64,000 nt of DNA from an uncultured Mollicutes bacterium (GTDB lineage Bacteria > Bacillota_I > Bacilli_A > ML615J-28 > CAG-313): assembly GCA_900539265.1 (NCBI GenBank), contig UQBM01000005.1, forward strand, positions 18,365 to 82,364. The letters run 5' to 3'. The notes beneath the pieces were generated by a model. The model did no database searches, had not been told where the DNA came from, and worked only from the letters and a program-made list of their open reading frames with translations. The translations under genes were made by a program, and so were the position numbers. Numbering within the stretch: position 1 is the first letter of the stretch; each line of letters opens with the position of its first letter. Shown here piece by piece: positions 8,840 through 15,366 of the stretch.

Positions 8840-9712
8840 AAGTAAAATAACAAGACTAATGATAGAAGATATTATAGCGTGGAAGAAACGTCCATAAAGA
8901 TATTTTTTAAAACTTAGTTTTGTTTTTTTTATTACGTTAAAAACTTGTAATAAAATAGCTCCTCCGTTAATTGATAAAAGGCTACTGCACAAAAATAATT
9001 TTAGATATATATTAATATTATAATCAATTAAATTGTTAATACCAGTAGTCACTTCCAAAAAATCAAGTGAATAGTTTAAAATAGTGTTATTAAACATCAT
9101 AAATGGCAATTTAAAAATAACAATAATAATCATAGTTACAAGTATTTTTAATAAAATTAATGGTAAATCTTCAATTATATCATTAATAGTATTAAAAATA
9201 CTATTATTTTTATAATTAACAATATTTGGATTAATTCTTTTTTTTGTTAAATATAAAATTAAAGTAGCTATAATTTGGGCAATAATTAAGATTATTGCTA
9301 ATTTTTTAGTAAACATTAAAATAATAAATAAAAAAGAAATATGTGAGGAACTATCAATTATGTTGTTAGCTTGTGTCAAAGAAATTTCATTATTTAAATA
9401 TGCTTTTTTTACTAAAATTGTAGAAGTAGGATTTCCTGTTAAAAAACTAATAGTAAATAATGATAAAGCTTTTTGATTTTCAAAAAGCTTTAATGGTTTA
9501 AAAATATTAAAAAATATTTTGCTTATAAAAGGAATAGTGATAATAATACTACTAAATACATACATTGGTACAATTGATACTACTACTTTGTAAAGCCATA
9601 GTTCGATTGTATCAATAAAATATTTTTTCCAAGTAAAAGAATGGGTTAGAAAAAAAATGATTTCTAATAAACATAGGATTAAAAAACAAAATTTTATTAT
9701 TTTTTTAAGCAT
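8831..9712 (-). CDS. YlbJ-like (Gate-domain) integral membrane protein
   Basis: This 293-residue protein has about seven to eight hydrophobic segments. The segment SFLTGNPTSTILVKKAYLNNEISLTQANNII matches the conserved Gly/Pro plus 'eis..eAn' region of the YlbJ/nucleoside-recognition (Gate) family, known in Bacillus as a sporulation membrane protein. Position next to rsmD and coaD supports the assignment. Whether this organism sporulates cannot be judged from one gene. The start overlaps the end of the amidase gene, so the two are likely co-transcribed. Confidence 0.75.
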   Translation of the reverse strand: MLKKIIKFCFLILCLLEIIFFLTHSFTWKKYFIDTIELWLYKVVVSIVPMYVFSSIIITIPFISKIFFNIFKPLKLFENQKALSLFTISFLTGNPTSTILVKKAYLNNEISLTQANNIIDSSSHISFLFIILMFTKKLAIILIIAQIIATLILYLTKKRINPNIVNYKNNSIFNTINDIIEDLPLILLKILVTMIIIVIFKLPFMMFNNTILNYSLDFLEVTTGINNLIDYNINIYLKLFLCSSLLSINGGAILLQVFNVIKKTKLSFKKYLYGRFFHAIISSIISLVILLLI

Positions 9713-10406
9713 TTGGAATTAATAAAAGCATCCCTGGCATAATTATATCATTTTGTAAATTATTTAAGTCTTTAATAGTATTCACATTAGTGTTAAATTT
9801 ATTTGCAATTTTAAATAATGAGTCATTATTTTTCACAATATAAGTTTCAAAATCAGGTTTTTTGTAATCAATACCATAATATTCAGCAATACTTTTTACA
9901 ACTGCTTCGGCTAATTTTGGCCATTCGTATAGTAATCTATTGGTATCTTCTTCATTATTAGCAAAACCATATTCAATTATCATTGAAGTAGCAGGTTCGG
10001 TATTTCTTAGAATAAAGTAAAAATCATTACCATTTTTACCAATTCTTTGATAGACACTTCTTATTGGTAAACCTGCCGCTTGTAGAGAATTACCTATCAT
10101 ATTTGGTAAAGTATTTTTACTTTTTAATGAATAAATTACTTCTCCACCACCAGTACCTGCATTATTAATATGATTTGAGATAAGAATATCTGATACTTTA
10201 GCACCTAGATTTGTAACTCGATTGACACGTTCAACAGGATTTAAAGTTTCATCGTCTATTCTTGTTCTTTTAGCGGGTATTCCTAATTCATCAAAACGCA
10301 TTTTTTGATAATCACTAATTTTTTTGGTCATATCTTTTTCTTTAAAATAGGCATTAGTTCCCCCACCTGGATCCCAACCACCATGACCAGCATCTATTAT
10401 AACCAT
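9705..10406 (-). CDS. N-acetylmuramoyl-L-alanine amidase (Amidase_3) with C-terminal LysM
   Basis: This enzyme cleaves the amide bond between MurNAc and the stem peptide. Residues 1-175 form an Amidase_3 domain with expected zinc ligands and catalytic Glu: H in DAGHGG (residue 8), H in SNHINN and E in IIEYGF. Residues 185-233 form one LysM peptidoglycan-binding repeat (YIVKNNDSLFKIANKFN). There is no signal peptide, which is odd for a wall enzyme; non-classical release or a start upstream in another frame are possibilities. GGTGAT precedes the ATG. It implies peptidoglycan in this organism. Confidence 0.88.
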   Translation of the reverse strand: MVIIDAGHGGWDPGGGTNAYFKEKDMTKKISDYQKMRFDELGIPAKRTRIDDETLNPVERVNRVTNLGAKVSDILISNHINNAGTGGGEVIYSLKSKNTLPNMIGNSLQAAGLPIRSVYQRIGKNGNDFYFILRNTEPATSMIIEYGFANNEEDTNRLLYEWPKLAEAVVKSIAEYYGIDYKKPDFETYIVKNNDSLFKIANKFNTNVNTIKDLNNLQNDIIMPGMLLLIPNA

Positions 10407-10710
10407 TATATCACCAAAATATTTTATGATAAAAAAATTAATAAAATGCCTAAAAAATAATAATTATTTGCAAGTATATTTTGACTGATAGAAAAGATTA
10501 TTTACTAAATTATATACACAATCTTCAATGCAACATATTTTTTATAAAAGAATCTAGTTGCAATTGATGAATTTGTTAAAAATGTATGTTTTTTCCTACT
10601 TTAGTATAATTCTTATAATTTATTCAATAAATAAACTTATATTGTTTTTTCTTTTTTTAAAATTTTTAGAAAGATTCTTTTTTGATAATTTAAGAGAAAA
10701 TTATAAAAAA
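10407..10710. other. gene-free spacer between amidase and mobile region
   Basis: About 300 bases of very AT-rich sequence. No ORF with a ribosome binding site and no structured RNA were seen. It presumably contains the leftward amidase promoter and marks the host side of the integration site. Confidence 0.5.
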
Positions 10711-10741
10711 CAAAAAAGAACCTAGCTTTTAACTAGATTCT
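10711..10741 (-). terminator. original tRNA-Arg terminator (host side), leftward
   Basis: Read leftward, AGAATCTAG / CTAGGTTCT forms a stem with one G-U pair followed by six T. The same hairpin type follows the other two tRNA-Arg 3' ends (13975-14009 and 28704-28739), so this is the host or oldest copy displaced by integration. Confidence 0.75.
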
Positions 10742-10744
10742 TTA

Positions 10745-10945
10745 TCAATATTCAAAAATGACGTCCCAGAAGAGATTTGAACTCCCGACACACGGCTTTT
10801 GAATATCTGTTTTACTCATTGTTGGATAATGACTTTCTGCAGATCTTCCATGTTCAGTATCTTTATTCCAAACTTTATATTGCCAAGGTGGATCTGCATA
10901 AATTATGGAATATTTTTTATTTGTATTAAAAATGTCTATTTTCAT
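10745..10945 (-). pseudogene. MT-A70-family adenine methyltransferase, N-terminal fragment truncated at att site
   Basis: About 50 residues match the start of a phage-type MT-A70 DNA adenine methyltransferase: YSIIYADPPWQYKVW with the catalytic DPPW, then HYPTMSKTDIQ. At the tRNA-derived attachment sequence the coding ends. The remaining 17 codons simply translate the tRNA remnant. A full enzyme needs about 180 residues more, including the rest of the SAM fold, so this is not functional. AAGGTG precedes the ATG. It is probably the left arm of element A, or a relic of a further element. Confidence 0.75.
10759..10798 (-). repeat. attachment-site remnant, tRNA-Arg 3' end (left copy)
   Basis: 38 of 40 bases match the 3' end of the intact tRNA-Arg (28754-28793). 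Homology stops at 10798, where methyltransferase sequence begins. Two substitutions show this copy is older or no longer under tRNA selection. It is the left boundary of the tandem mobile region. Confidence 0.85.
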
Positions 10946-10978
10946 CACCTTAAACCCTTTCTTAATTAATTATTTTTG

Positions 10979-11007
10979 TTAACATATTTGTCATATTATT
11001 GTATAAT
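10979..11007 (+). promoter_or_regulatory. control-module promoter P1 (element A)
   Basis: TTAACA, 17 bp, TATAAT. It is nearly identical to 21149-21177 in element B and lies directly before the conserved hairpin. Confidence 0.7.
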
Positions 11008-11013
11008 TGTGTC

Positions 11014-11075
11014 GATAGAAGATATTATTTAGGCCTTTCCCAAATTATTTAAAAAATATCTTCTATCATTTTTTT
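11014..11075 (+). ncRNA. conserved hairpin with C-rich loop (element A)
   Basis: A 13-bp perfect stem GATAGAAGATATT / AATATCTTCTATC (11014-11026 and 11055-11067) encloses a loop holding CCTTTCCCAAA, and seven T follow. Element B has the same loop core with a changed but still perfect stem, so the structure has been kept. It could be a short terminated RNA from P1, a single-strand replication origin, or a packaging signal. Confidence 0.6.
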
Positions 11076-11076
11076 A

Positions 11077-11105
11077 TTGACTTTTATTATTATTTTTGAT
11101 ATAAT
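11077..11105 (+). promoter_or_regulatory. control-module promoter P2 (element A)
   Basis: TTGACT, 17 bp, TATAAT with TG before the -10 box. An equal promoter is at 21245-21273 in element B. Confidence 0.8.
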
Positions 11106-11111
11106 ATCAAT

Positions 11112-11190
11112 GTAAGTAAGATAGTCAACATAAAGCGATGTTGCTAATTATTAGCGTACGTTCTCACTTCCTCTTACTTATTTTTTTATT
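11112..11190 (+). ncRNA. predicted branched RNA from P2 (element A)
   Basis: An outer stem AAGTAAG / CTTACTT (11114-11120 and 11173-11179) encloses two hairpins, CAACAT / ATGTTG and GCTAAT / ATTAGC. A T-rich tract follows. The sequence differs from element B but the layout (outer stem, two inner hairpins, T-tract) is the same. It is convergent with the 118-residue gene. Confidence 0.55.
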
Positions 11191-11542
11191 TTTTAGATTT
11201 ATATTTTTTCTTTTTCTCTACAAGCTTGTCAACATAATCATCATCTTTAGAAGACATTTTATAATTAGTAAATTTATATAGAGTATAATTCCTTTTAGAG
11301 GAATTTTCAATTTCTTTTCGCATATACGATTTAGATGATTGACCATATTCAGGATTTTTACTTAATAAATAATTTTTATGTTTTTTTCCTTTTGATTCAT
11401 CATGAGTTATTCCCAATGAAGCAAAATTATCTTTATCTTCACCCACTATATAATGTGGATGAATTATCCTTTTACCATTAACTCTAGTCTTTTTTCCTCT
11501 AAAATGTCTTTGTTTTCTATCTTTATAAAATATTTTAATCAC
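11186..11542 (-). CDS. 118-residue basic protein of unknown function (element A copy)
   Basis: Lys-rich. It shares a central pattern with the element B protein at 21364-21720: HP.Y....EGDNF...GITHD, then KNP and a Lys-rich tail. Similar small proteins occur in Firmicutes mobile DNA as far as I recall; no function is known to me. The only in-frame start is a GTG embedded in GAGGTGAT, which itself looks like the Shine-Dalgarno site, so the true start may be a non-standard codon a few residues in. It is divergent from the lipoprotein gene and convergent with the P2 RNA. Confidence 0.6.
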   Translation of the reverse strand: MIKIFYKDRKQRHFRGKKTRVNGKRIIHPHYIVGEDKDNFASLGITHDESKGKKHKNYLLSKNPEYGQSSKSYMRKEIENSSKRNYTLYKFTNYKMSSKDDDYVDKLVEKKKKYKSKK

Positions 11543-11560
11543 CTCACTTTCTTTATTTAT

Positions 11561-11589
11561 TTGCCTTTTTTCTGTTAATATGGTAAAAT
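11561..11589 (+). promoter_or_regulatory. cargo promoter P3 (element A)
   Basis: TTGCCT, 17 bp, TAAAAT with a TG extended -10. The stretch 11551-11632 is almost identical to 21729-21810 in element B, including the ribosome binding site, although the genes behind it differ. Confidence 0.75.
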
Positions 11590-11623
11590 ATGATTATTAA
11601 CATAAATTAGGGGAGAAATAATT

Positions 11624-12159
11624 ATGAAAAAAATACTATACATATCATTATTAATAATAACTTTTCTTACATTAACTTCATGTCAAGAAAAATAACACAA
11701 AAAACAATATCAAGTAATGATTTCACGTATGCTACAGACCAAGGATTAACAAGTTACATAATAATAATCACACCAAATCAAGATATAAACAATTTATCTA
11801 TAAATTTTCAATTATTTAACCAAAATAAAGAAATAATTTTTGAAGATACTATTGATAAAACAAATTTAATACAAAATAAAACTTATAGATATGAATTTAA
11901 ATACGACTTTCTTTCGTCATTAGACGGAAAATCTATTAAATGGAATTATGAAGGATACAAGAGTATTATTACAAGAGAAAATTTATTAGATTGTAATTCA
12001 GACGCATCCAAAGTAATATTAATATTAATTTTCATGTTTATAATTCCAGGAATATTATTAAAATTATCAAATGATAAAGAAAAAAAACAAGAAAATCAAA
12101 AATTAAAAGAAAAAGTAGCAGAATTAGAAAATATAATTAAAAATAAAGATAACGAATAA
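11624..12159 (+). pseudogene. phage-encoded lipoprotein gene with a frameshift just after the lipobox
   Basis: 11624-11695 encodes a lipoprotein signal peptide ending LTLTSCQEK and then a stop. A second frame, open from 11680, encodes the body. One extra A in the five-A run at about 11688 would join them (CQEKITQKTISS) into a lipoprotein of roughly 178 residues. That product would have a beta-rich outer domain, one membrane segment (VILILIFMFIIPGILL) and a Lys/Glu coiled coil. Possible causes are a disabling deletion, a sequencing error in the homopolymer, or phase variation by slippage. It sits in the slot used by a different lipoprotein in element B. Confidence 0.65.
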
Positions 12160-12188
12160 ATCGATTAACTCGATTTATTTTTTTTATT
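12155..12188. terminator. bidirectional terminator between convergent genes (element A)
   Basis: AATAAATCGA / TCGATTTATT, a 10-bp stem (12155-12164 and 12170-12179) with a 5-nt loop and T-tracts on both strands. Confidence 0.75.
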
Positions 12189-13568
12189 AAATAATTTTTT
12201 TATAAAATTAAATAAAAATATAAAAACTCTAATAAAAGAACCAACAATAATTTTTATCAAAGGCCAAAATAAATAAGTTATTCCTCCAACCAAAGCTAAA
12301 GAAACAGCAATTACTATTAACATTCCATAGGGATAATTCCAATTCCATAACTCTTTTATTTTTTCAATAAACCACTCCCAAAAAGTTTTTTCATTCCCCG
12401 GATCATCTGGAGATTTATTATAATCATGTTTTAAATCATCATAAGAAAAAACTACTGACTTATAAGTATAAATCCCAGAAGATATTAAAAAATTACTATC
12501 ATCATCATTTATATATATATTATTAGAAAAATAAGTAACAGTCTCATTTCTAGAAGTAGAAGACCAATCAATCATTTTATCATCATTATAAAACATATAA
12601 TAATTATCATCAGAGTATAATATTTTAAATTCGTATCTAAAATTATTTATTAAATAATCACCTTTTTGAATGGAATTTTCTTTTTTTGTTATTGAAAAGA
12701 AATGATTAAACCAATTACTATTATTAATATTCAAATGAGATACTTTTTCATCTTTATGAACAGACATTTTCATATTAGTTAAAAAAGATTCACTTCTAAC
12801 AACCCAATCAAAAACTTTAATTACTTTTCTAATTGGTAAATTAAATTCTATATATTCTAAAGTATCAATTGGTAAATTGAAATTAAAATAAATTTCAAAA
12901 TAAATAAATCCATTATTTAATGCAGAAGTATTTTTTCTCAAATATGTATAAGAACTATTAATTAATTTAGTAACATCATTTACTTTAACTAAATAACAAA
13001 GATTATCCCTAAATGATATATAATCATCTTTTAAATTTCCTTTGCTATCAAATAAAAATGAAGGAACTTGAGTTATATTTAATTCAATAGTATATATTTC
13101 ATCATCTTGTTTATAACCATAATAACCAAATTCAGAATTATAATACATTAATGAATATTCATAAATAAATTTATTAGCAGAAATAGCTTTGATTTTTCCA
13201 AAACTATCAGGTAAATCGATATTTGCCACTTCCCAAATCACATCTGAAGAACTAGAATTTGAATAAGAAAATTTATTATTTAATATATAAAAATCATATA
13301 ATTCATCAATTTTATAAATGATATTTAGCTCTAAAATATTTGTATCAGAACTAATATAACTTGATTGGTAAAAATATCCTGGTATATTTTCTTTTGAAAT
13401 TAAATAACCAAGTTTTTTTTCTTCAAGTCTTTGTAAAATTTCTAATCTTGAACCGAATTCAGAAACATCTATGTCTTTCCATGTTTCACCTTCTCTTATA
13501 TATCCAGTATCAATTAAATTTTCATTTTTTGTTACTTGTGGCCTTGTTACCATTTCTTTTTCACTCAT
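12165..13568 (-). CDS. chimeric surface protein (truncated minor-coat/adsorption-like protein), 467 residues
   Basis: Residues 1-21 (MSEKEMVTRPQVTK...) copy the start of the 210-residue element B protein at 27311-27943. From TGYIRE onward the sequence matches the 593-residue surface protein (22310-24091) from about its residue 137. The next ~200 residues are very similar, then the two diverge strongly. They share a C-terminal LWNWNYP motif, membrane segment and Lys-rich tail. The fusion removed the signal peptide, so export is unlikely. I read it as a deletion-junction product, not a functional attachment protein. Confidence 0.75.
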   Translation of the reverse strand: MSEKEMVTRPQVTKNENLIDTGYIREGETWKDIDVSEFGSRLEILQRLEEKKLGYLISKENIPGYFYQSSYISSDTNILELNIIYKIDELYDFYILNNKFSYSNSSSSDVIWEVANIDLPDSFGKIKAISANKFIYEYSLMYYNSEFGYYGYKQDDEIYTIELNITQVPSFLFDSKGNLKDDYISFRDNLCYLVKVNDVTKLINSSYTYLRKNTSALNNGFIYFEIYFNFNLPIDTLEYIEFNLPIRKVIKVFDWVVRSESFLTNMKMSVHKDEKVSHLNINNSNWFNHFFSITKKENSIQKGDYLINNFRYEFKILYSDDNYYMFYNDDKMIDWSSTSRNETVTYFSNNIYINDDDSNFLISSGIYTYKSVVFSYDDLKHDYNKSPDDPGNEKTFWEWFIEKIKELWNWNYPYGMLIVIAVSLALVGGITYLFWPLIKIIVGSFIRVFIFLFNFIKKLFNKKNKSS

Positions 13569-13608
13569 TTTATTTCTTCTTTAAATTTAATTTTTTTAAT
13601 CGACAACA

Positions 13609-13908
13609 TTATTTAAACGGATTAGGCATAATTACTGAATTTGTCTTACGTGGAATGGCTCCTACCGCTTTAGAATTATTATGTTTGTATGCTTTTGCAT
13701 TATCTGATCTAGCTTTTAAATATCCACGTCTAAAAGCAATTTGAGAATCAGAGATTCGTTTTGGTAAACCATCTTTATTCTTTTTTACTTCTTTAAAATT
13801 AGTAATAAGAATTTGATGCTTTAATTCATATGCATATTTTTGTGATTTCTCATATGGATTAAGTAATCTTACTACTTCACCTTTTTTAGTTACAACATCT
13901 CTAGCCAT
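13609..13908 (-). CDS. 99-residue basic att-proximal protein (element A copy)
   Basis: Almost identical to 28334-28633: near the start this copy has KSQKYAY where the other has KSKKYAY. The protein is basic with a SDSQIAFRRGYLKARSDNAKAYKHN segment. Related small proteins recur next to rolling-circle and inovirus-like elements of Firmicutes as far as I recall. A single-stranded DNA-binding or control role is plausible but unproven. GGAG precedes the ATG. It lies just downstream of the tRNA-type terminator on the same strand. Confidence 0.7.
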   Translation of the reverse strand: MARDVVTKKGEVVRLLNPYEKSQKYAYELKHQILITNFKEVKKNKDGLPKRISDSQIAFRRGYLKARSDNAKAYKHNNSKAVGAIPRKTNSVIMPNPFK

Positions 13909-13974
13909 ATTTTTTTTCTCCTTTCTTTAAAATTTTTAGAAAGGCTCTTTTTATTTTTTTTAGAGGAGATAAAA

Positions 13975-14009
13975 AATGAAAAAAGAACCTAGCTTAAAAA
14001 CTAAGTTCT
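13975..14009 (-). terminator. tRNA-type terminator, internal copy
   Basis: Read leftward, AGAACTTAG / CTAGGTTCT with one G-U pair, then six T. It belongs to the phage-supplied tRNA 3' flank of element A. Confidence 0.75.
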
Positions 14010-14023
14010 CAAATTTTTTATTA

Positions 14024-14078
14024 TGGCGTCCCAGAAGAGATTCGAACTCCCGACACACGGCTTAGAAGGCCGTTGCTC
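14024..14078 (-). repeat. attachment site, tRNA-Arg 3' part (internal copy)
   Basis: 55 of 55 bases match 28754-28808, ending inside the tRNA anticodon-D arm interval. It separates elements A and B. It is not a functional tRNA because the 5' half is missing. Confidence 0.9.
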
Positions 14079-14195
14079 GTTTCAAATACTACTAAAACTA
14101 ATAAAGTCATTCCTACTTATCGTATGACAAAAGTATTATATCACAAAATTATTTTATTAGTCAAGAATTTTTAATAAAAAATATTAAAAATAAAT

Positions 14196-14220
14196 AAAAA
14201 GCCAATATTTTGGCTTTTTT
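14196..14220. terminator. terminator of integrase gene
   Basis: AAAAGCCAA / TTGGCTTTT stem with a TATT loop and T-tracts on both strands, at the integrase stop codon. Confidence 0.8.
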
Positions 14221-15053
14221 TAATTCATTAATTGACAATATTTATTATAAATATCATCTTGATCAAGATGAATATATCTTTGTGTAGTAGCAACATTAGT
14301 ATGGCCCATTATCAATTGAATTTCAAACACTGACATCCCTTTTTTATTCAAATTAGTAGCAAGTCCATGTCTAAGCATGTGCGGATGAAATTCTATAAAA
14401 TTTAAAGTCTTTTTAATTCGATAAAACAAAGATAATACACCAGAAGAAGTAAGACAAAATAATTTATTTTCTTTAGTTAATTTATTTTTTAAAATATATT
14501 CTACGAGTAATTTTAAAGTATTTTTTGTAAAATAAACATAACGACTTTGTTTTGTTTTAGTAATATCAAGATAAATAGAAGAAGTATCAAAATTAATATT
14601 TTTAACCTTAATATTTAATACCTCATTAAGTCTTACACCAGTATCAATTAATAACCTTATTAATAATACATTTCTAAAAGCTAATTTATTACTTAATAAA
14701 TAATTATTTAATTTTTCCATTTCATTTTTTGAAAGAACAGGAAAAGTTTTTTTATCTTCCTTAAGTTTCTTTTGCAAAAAAATTTCATTATCTAAAATAT
14801 TATTAAATCGATACATCAACTTTAAAGGCTTCAACCTTTTATTAATTGTTGAATTTTTAACACATCTGTTTTTTTGATAATTAATAAAATTAGATAATAC
14901 ATCAAGATTAATTTCTTCACTATCAAATATATCATTATCATTAAAATATTTTATTGAATAATCTAAATGATTTTTATAACAACAATATGTGCCTTTTGCT
15001 AAATTTATTTTTACATAATTTAAAAAATTATACTGCATTTTTTGTAAATTCAT
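14220..15053 (-). CDS. tyrosine recombinase / integrase
   Basis: This 277-residue protein is XerC/D-like in size. The N-terminal SAM-like core-binding domain covers roughly residues 1-95. The catalytic domain has Arg in DTGVRLNEVL, HxxR in HPHMLRHGLATNL, His in MGHTNVATTQRY, and the nucleophilic Tyr in TQRYIHL. It would carry out site-specific integration at the adjacent tRNA-Arg 3' end (140 bases from the att repeat). Its promoter overlaps one of two matching dyads (15100-15144), suggesting tight control. Confidence 0.93.
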   Translation of the reverse strand: MNLQKMQYNFLNYVKINLAKGTYCCYKNHLDYSIKYFNDNDIFDSEEINLDVLSNFINYQKNRCVKNSTINKRLKPLKLMYRFNNILDNEIFLQKKLKEDKKTFPVLSKNEMEKLNNYLLSNKLAFRNVLLIRLLIDTGVRLNEVLNIKVKNINFDTSSIYLDITKTKQSRYVYFTKNTLKLLVEYILKNKLTKENKLFCLTSSGVLSLFYRIKKTLNFIEFHPHMLRHGLATNLNKKGMSVFEIQLIMGHTNVATTQRYIHLDQDDIYNKYCQLMN

Positions 15054-15099
15054 TAGTGCCCTTTTCCCCCTATAAAATTATACCAAAATTATACATTAT

Positions 15100-15144
15100 T
15101 TGTTAATATTTAACAATTAATATATAACTGGTAATATTTACCAG
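15100..15144. promoter_or_regulatory. two matching dyad operators in the integrase promoter region
   Basis: TTGTTAATATTTAACAA (15100-15116) and CTGGTAATATTTACCAG (15128-15144) are perfect 7-3-7 dyads with the same core, centres 28 bases apart. Their differences are symmetrical. The first overlaps a leftward TTAACA (-35) that lies 18 bp before a TATAAT of the integrase promoter. They are likely repressor or excisionase sites. Confidence 0.6.
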
Positions 15145-15147
15145 ATA

Positions 15148-15315
15148 TTAATCATAGGGATTTATTCCAAATTTTTTTATAAATAATTCTATAACATTTA
15201 ATATAATTCTTTCATCAATATTATTTTCAATTAACATCTCAATAATTTCTTTTTCTAAGTTTAAAAGATTATATAAAAAGATGTCTAATGCATCATTACT
15301 TTTTTGTCTTGCCAT
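15148..15315 (-). CDS. 55-residue helical protein upstream of integrase
   Basis: The start MARQKSNDALDIF is preceded by GGGAGGA at good spacing, which makes this small ORF credible. The rest is acidic and helical (NLEKEIIEMLIENNIDERI). It lies between rep and the integrase and just upstream of the paired dyads. It could be a regulator or excision factor, but no DNA-binding motif is evident. Unrecognised. Confidence 0.6.
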   Translation of the reverse strand: MARQKSNDALDIFLYNLLNLEKEIIEMLIENNIDERIILNVIELFIKKFGINPYD

Positions 15316-15366
15316 ATTTTATTCCTCCCAAAACAAAAAGTATTATACCATATTTTTATTTTAATT

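Larger units (their letters stand above)
10799..14078. mobile_element. Element A: deletion-derived inovirus satellite / defective prophage
   Basis: 3.3 kb bounded by tRNA-Arg 3'-end repeats at 10759-10798 and 14024-14078. It carries a methyltransferase fragment, the control module (10979-11185), a 118-residue gene, a rightward lipoprotein gene, a chimeric surface-protein gene and the 99-residue att-proximal gene. It lacks integrase, Rep, Zot ATPase and coat genes, all present in element B. Gene order and flanks match B, but coding divergence shows it came from a relative rather than from B itself. It resembles filamentous-phage miniphage genomes that keep cis-acting sites and depend on a helper. 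Confidence 0.75.

Noticed and set aside
13361..13744. Rightward open frame sharing its end with one at 28203-28469
   Set aside because: The shared end is just the antisense of the duplicated 99-residue gene; there is no promoter or ribosome binding site.
10799..14078. Element A as an assembly duplication of element B
   Set aside because: The 118-residue, lipoprotein and surface-protein sequences differ extensively between A and B, so they are not copies of the same reads.
14024..14100. A second tRNA-Arg gene
   Set aside because: Only the 3' 55 bases are present; the D arm and 5' acceptor strand are missing. It is an attachment repeat.
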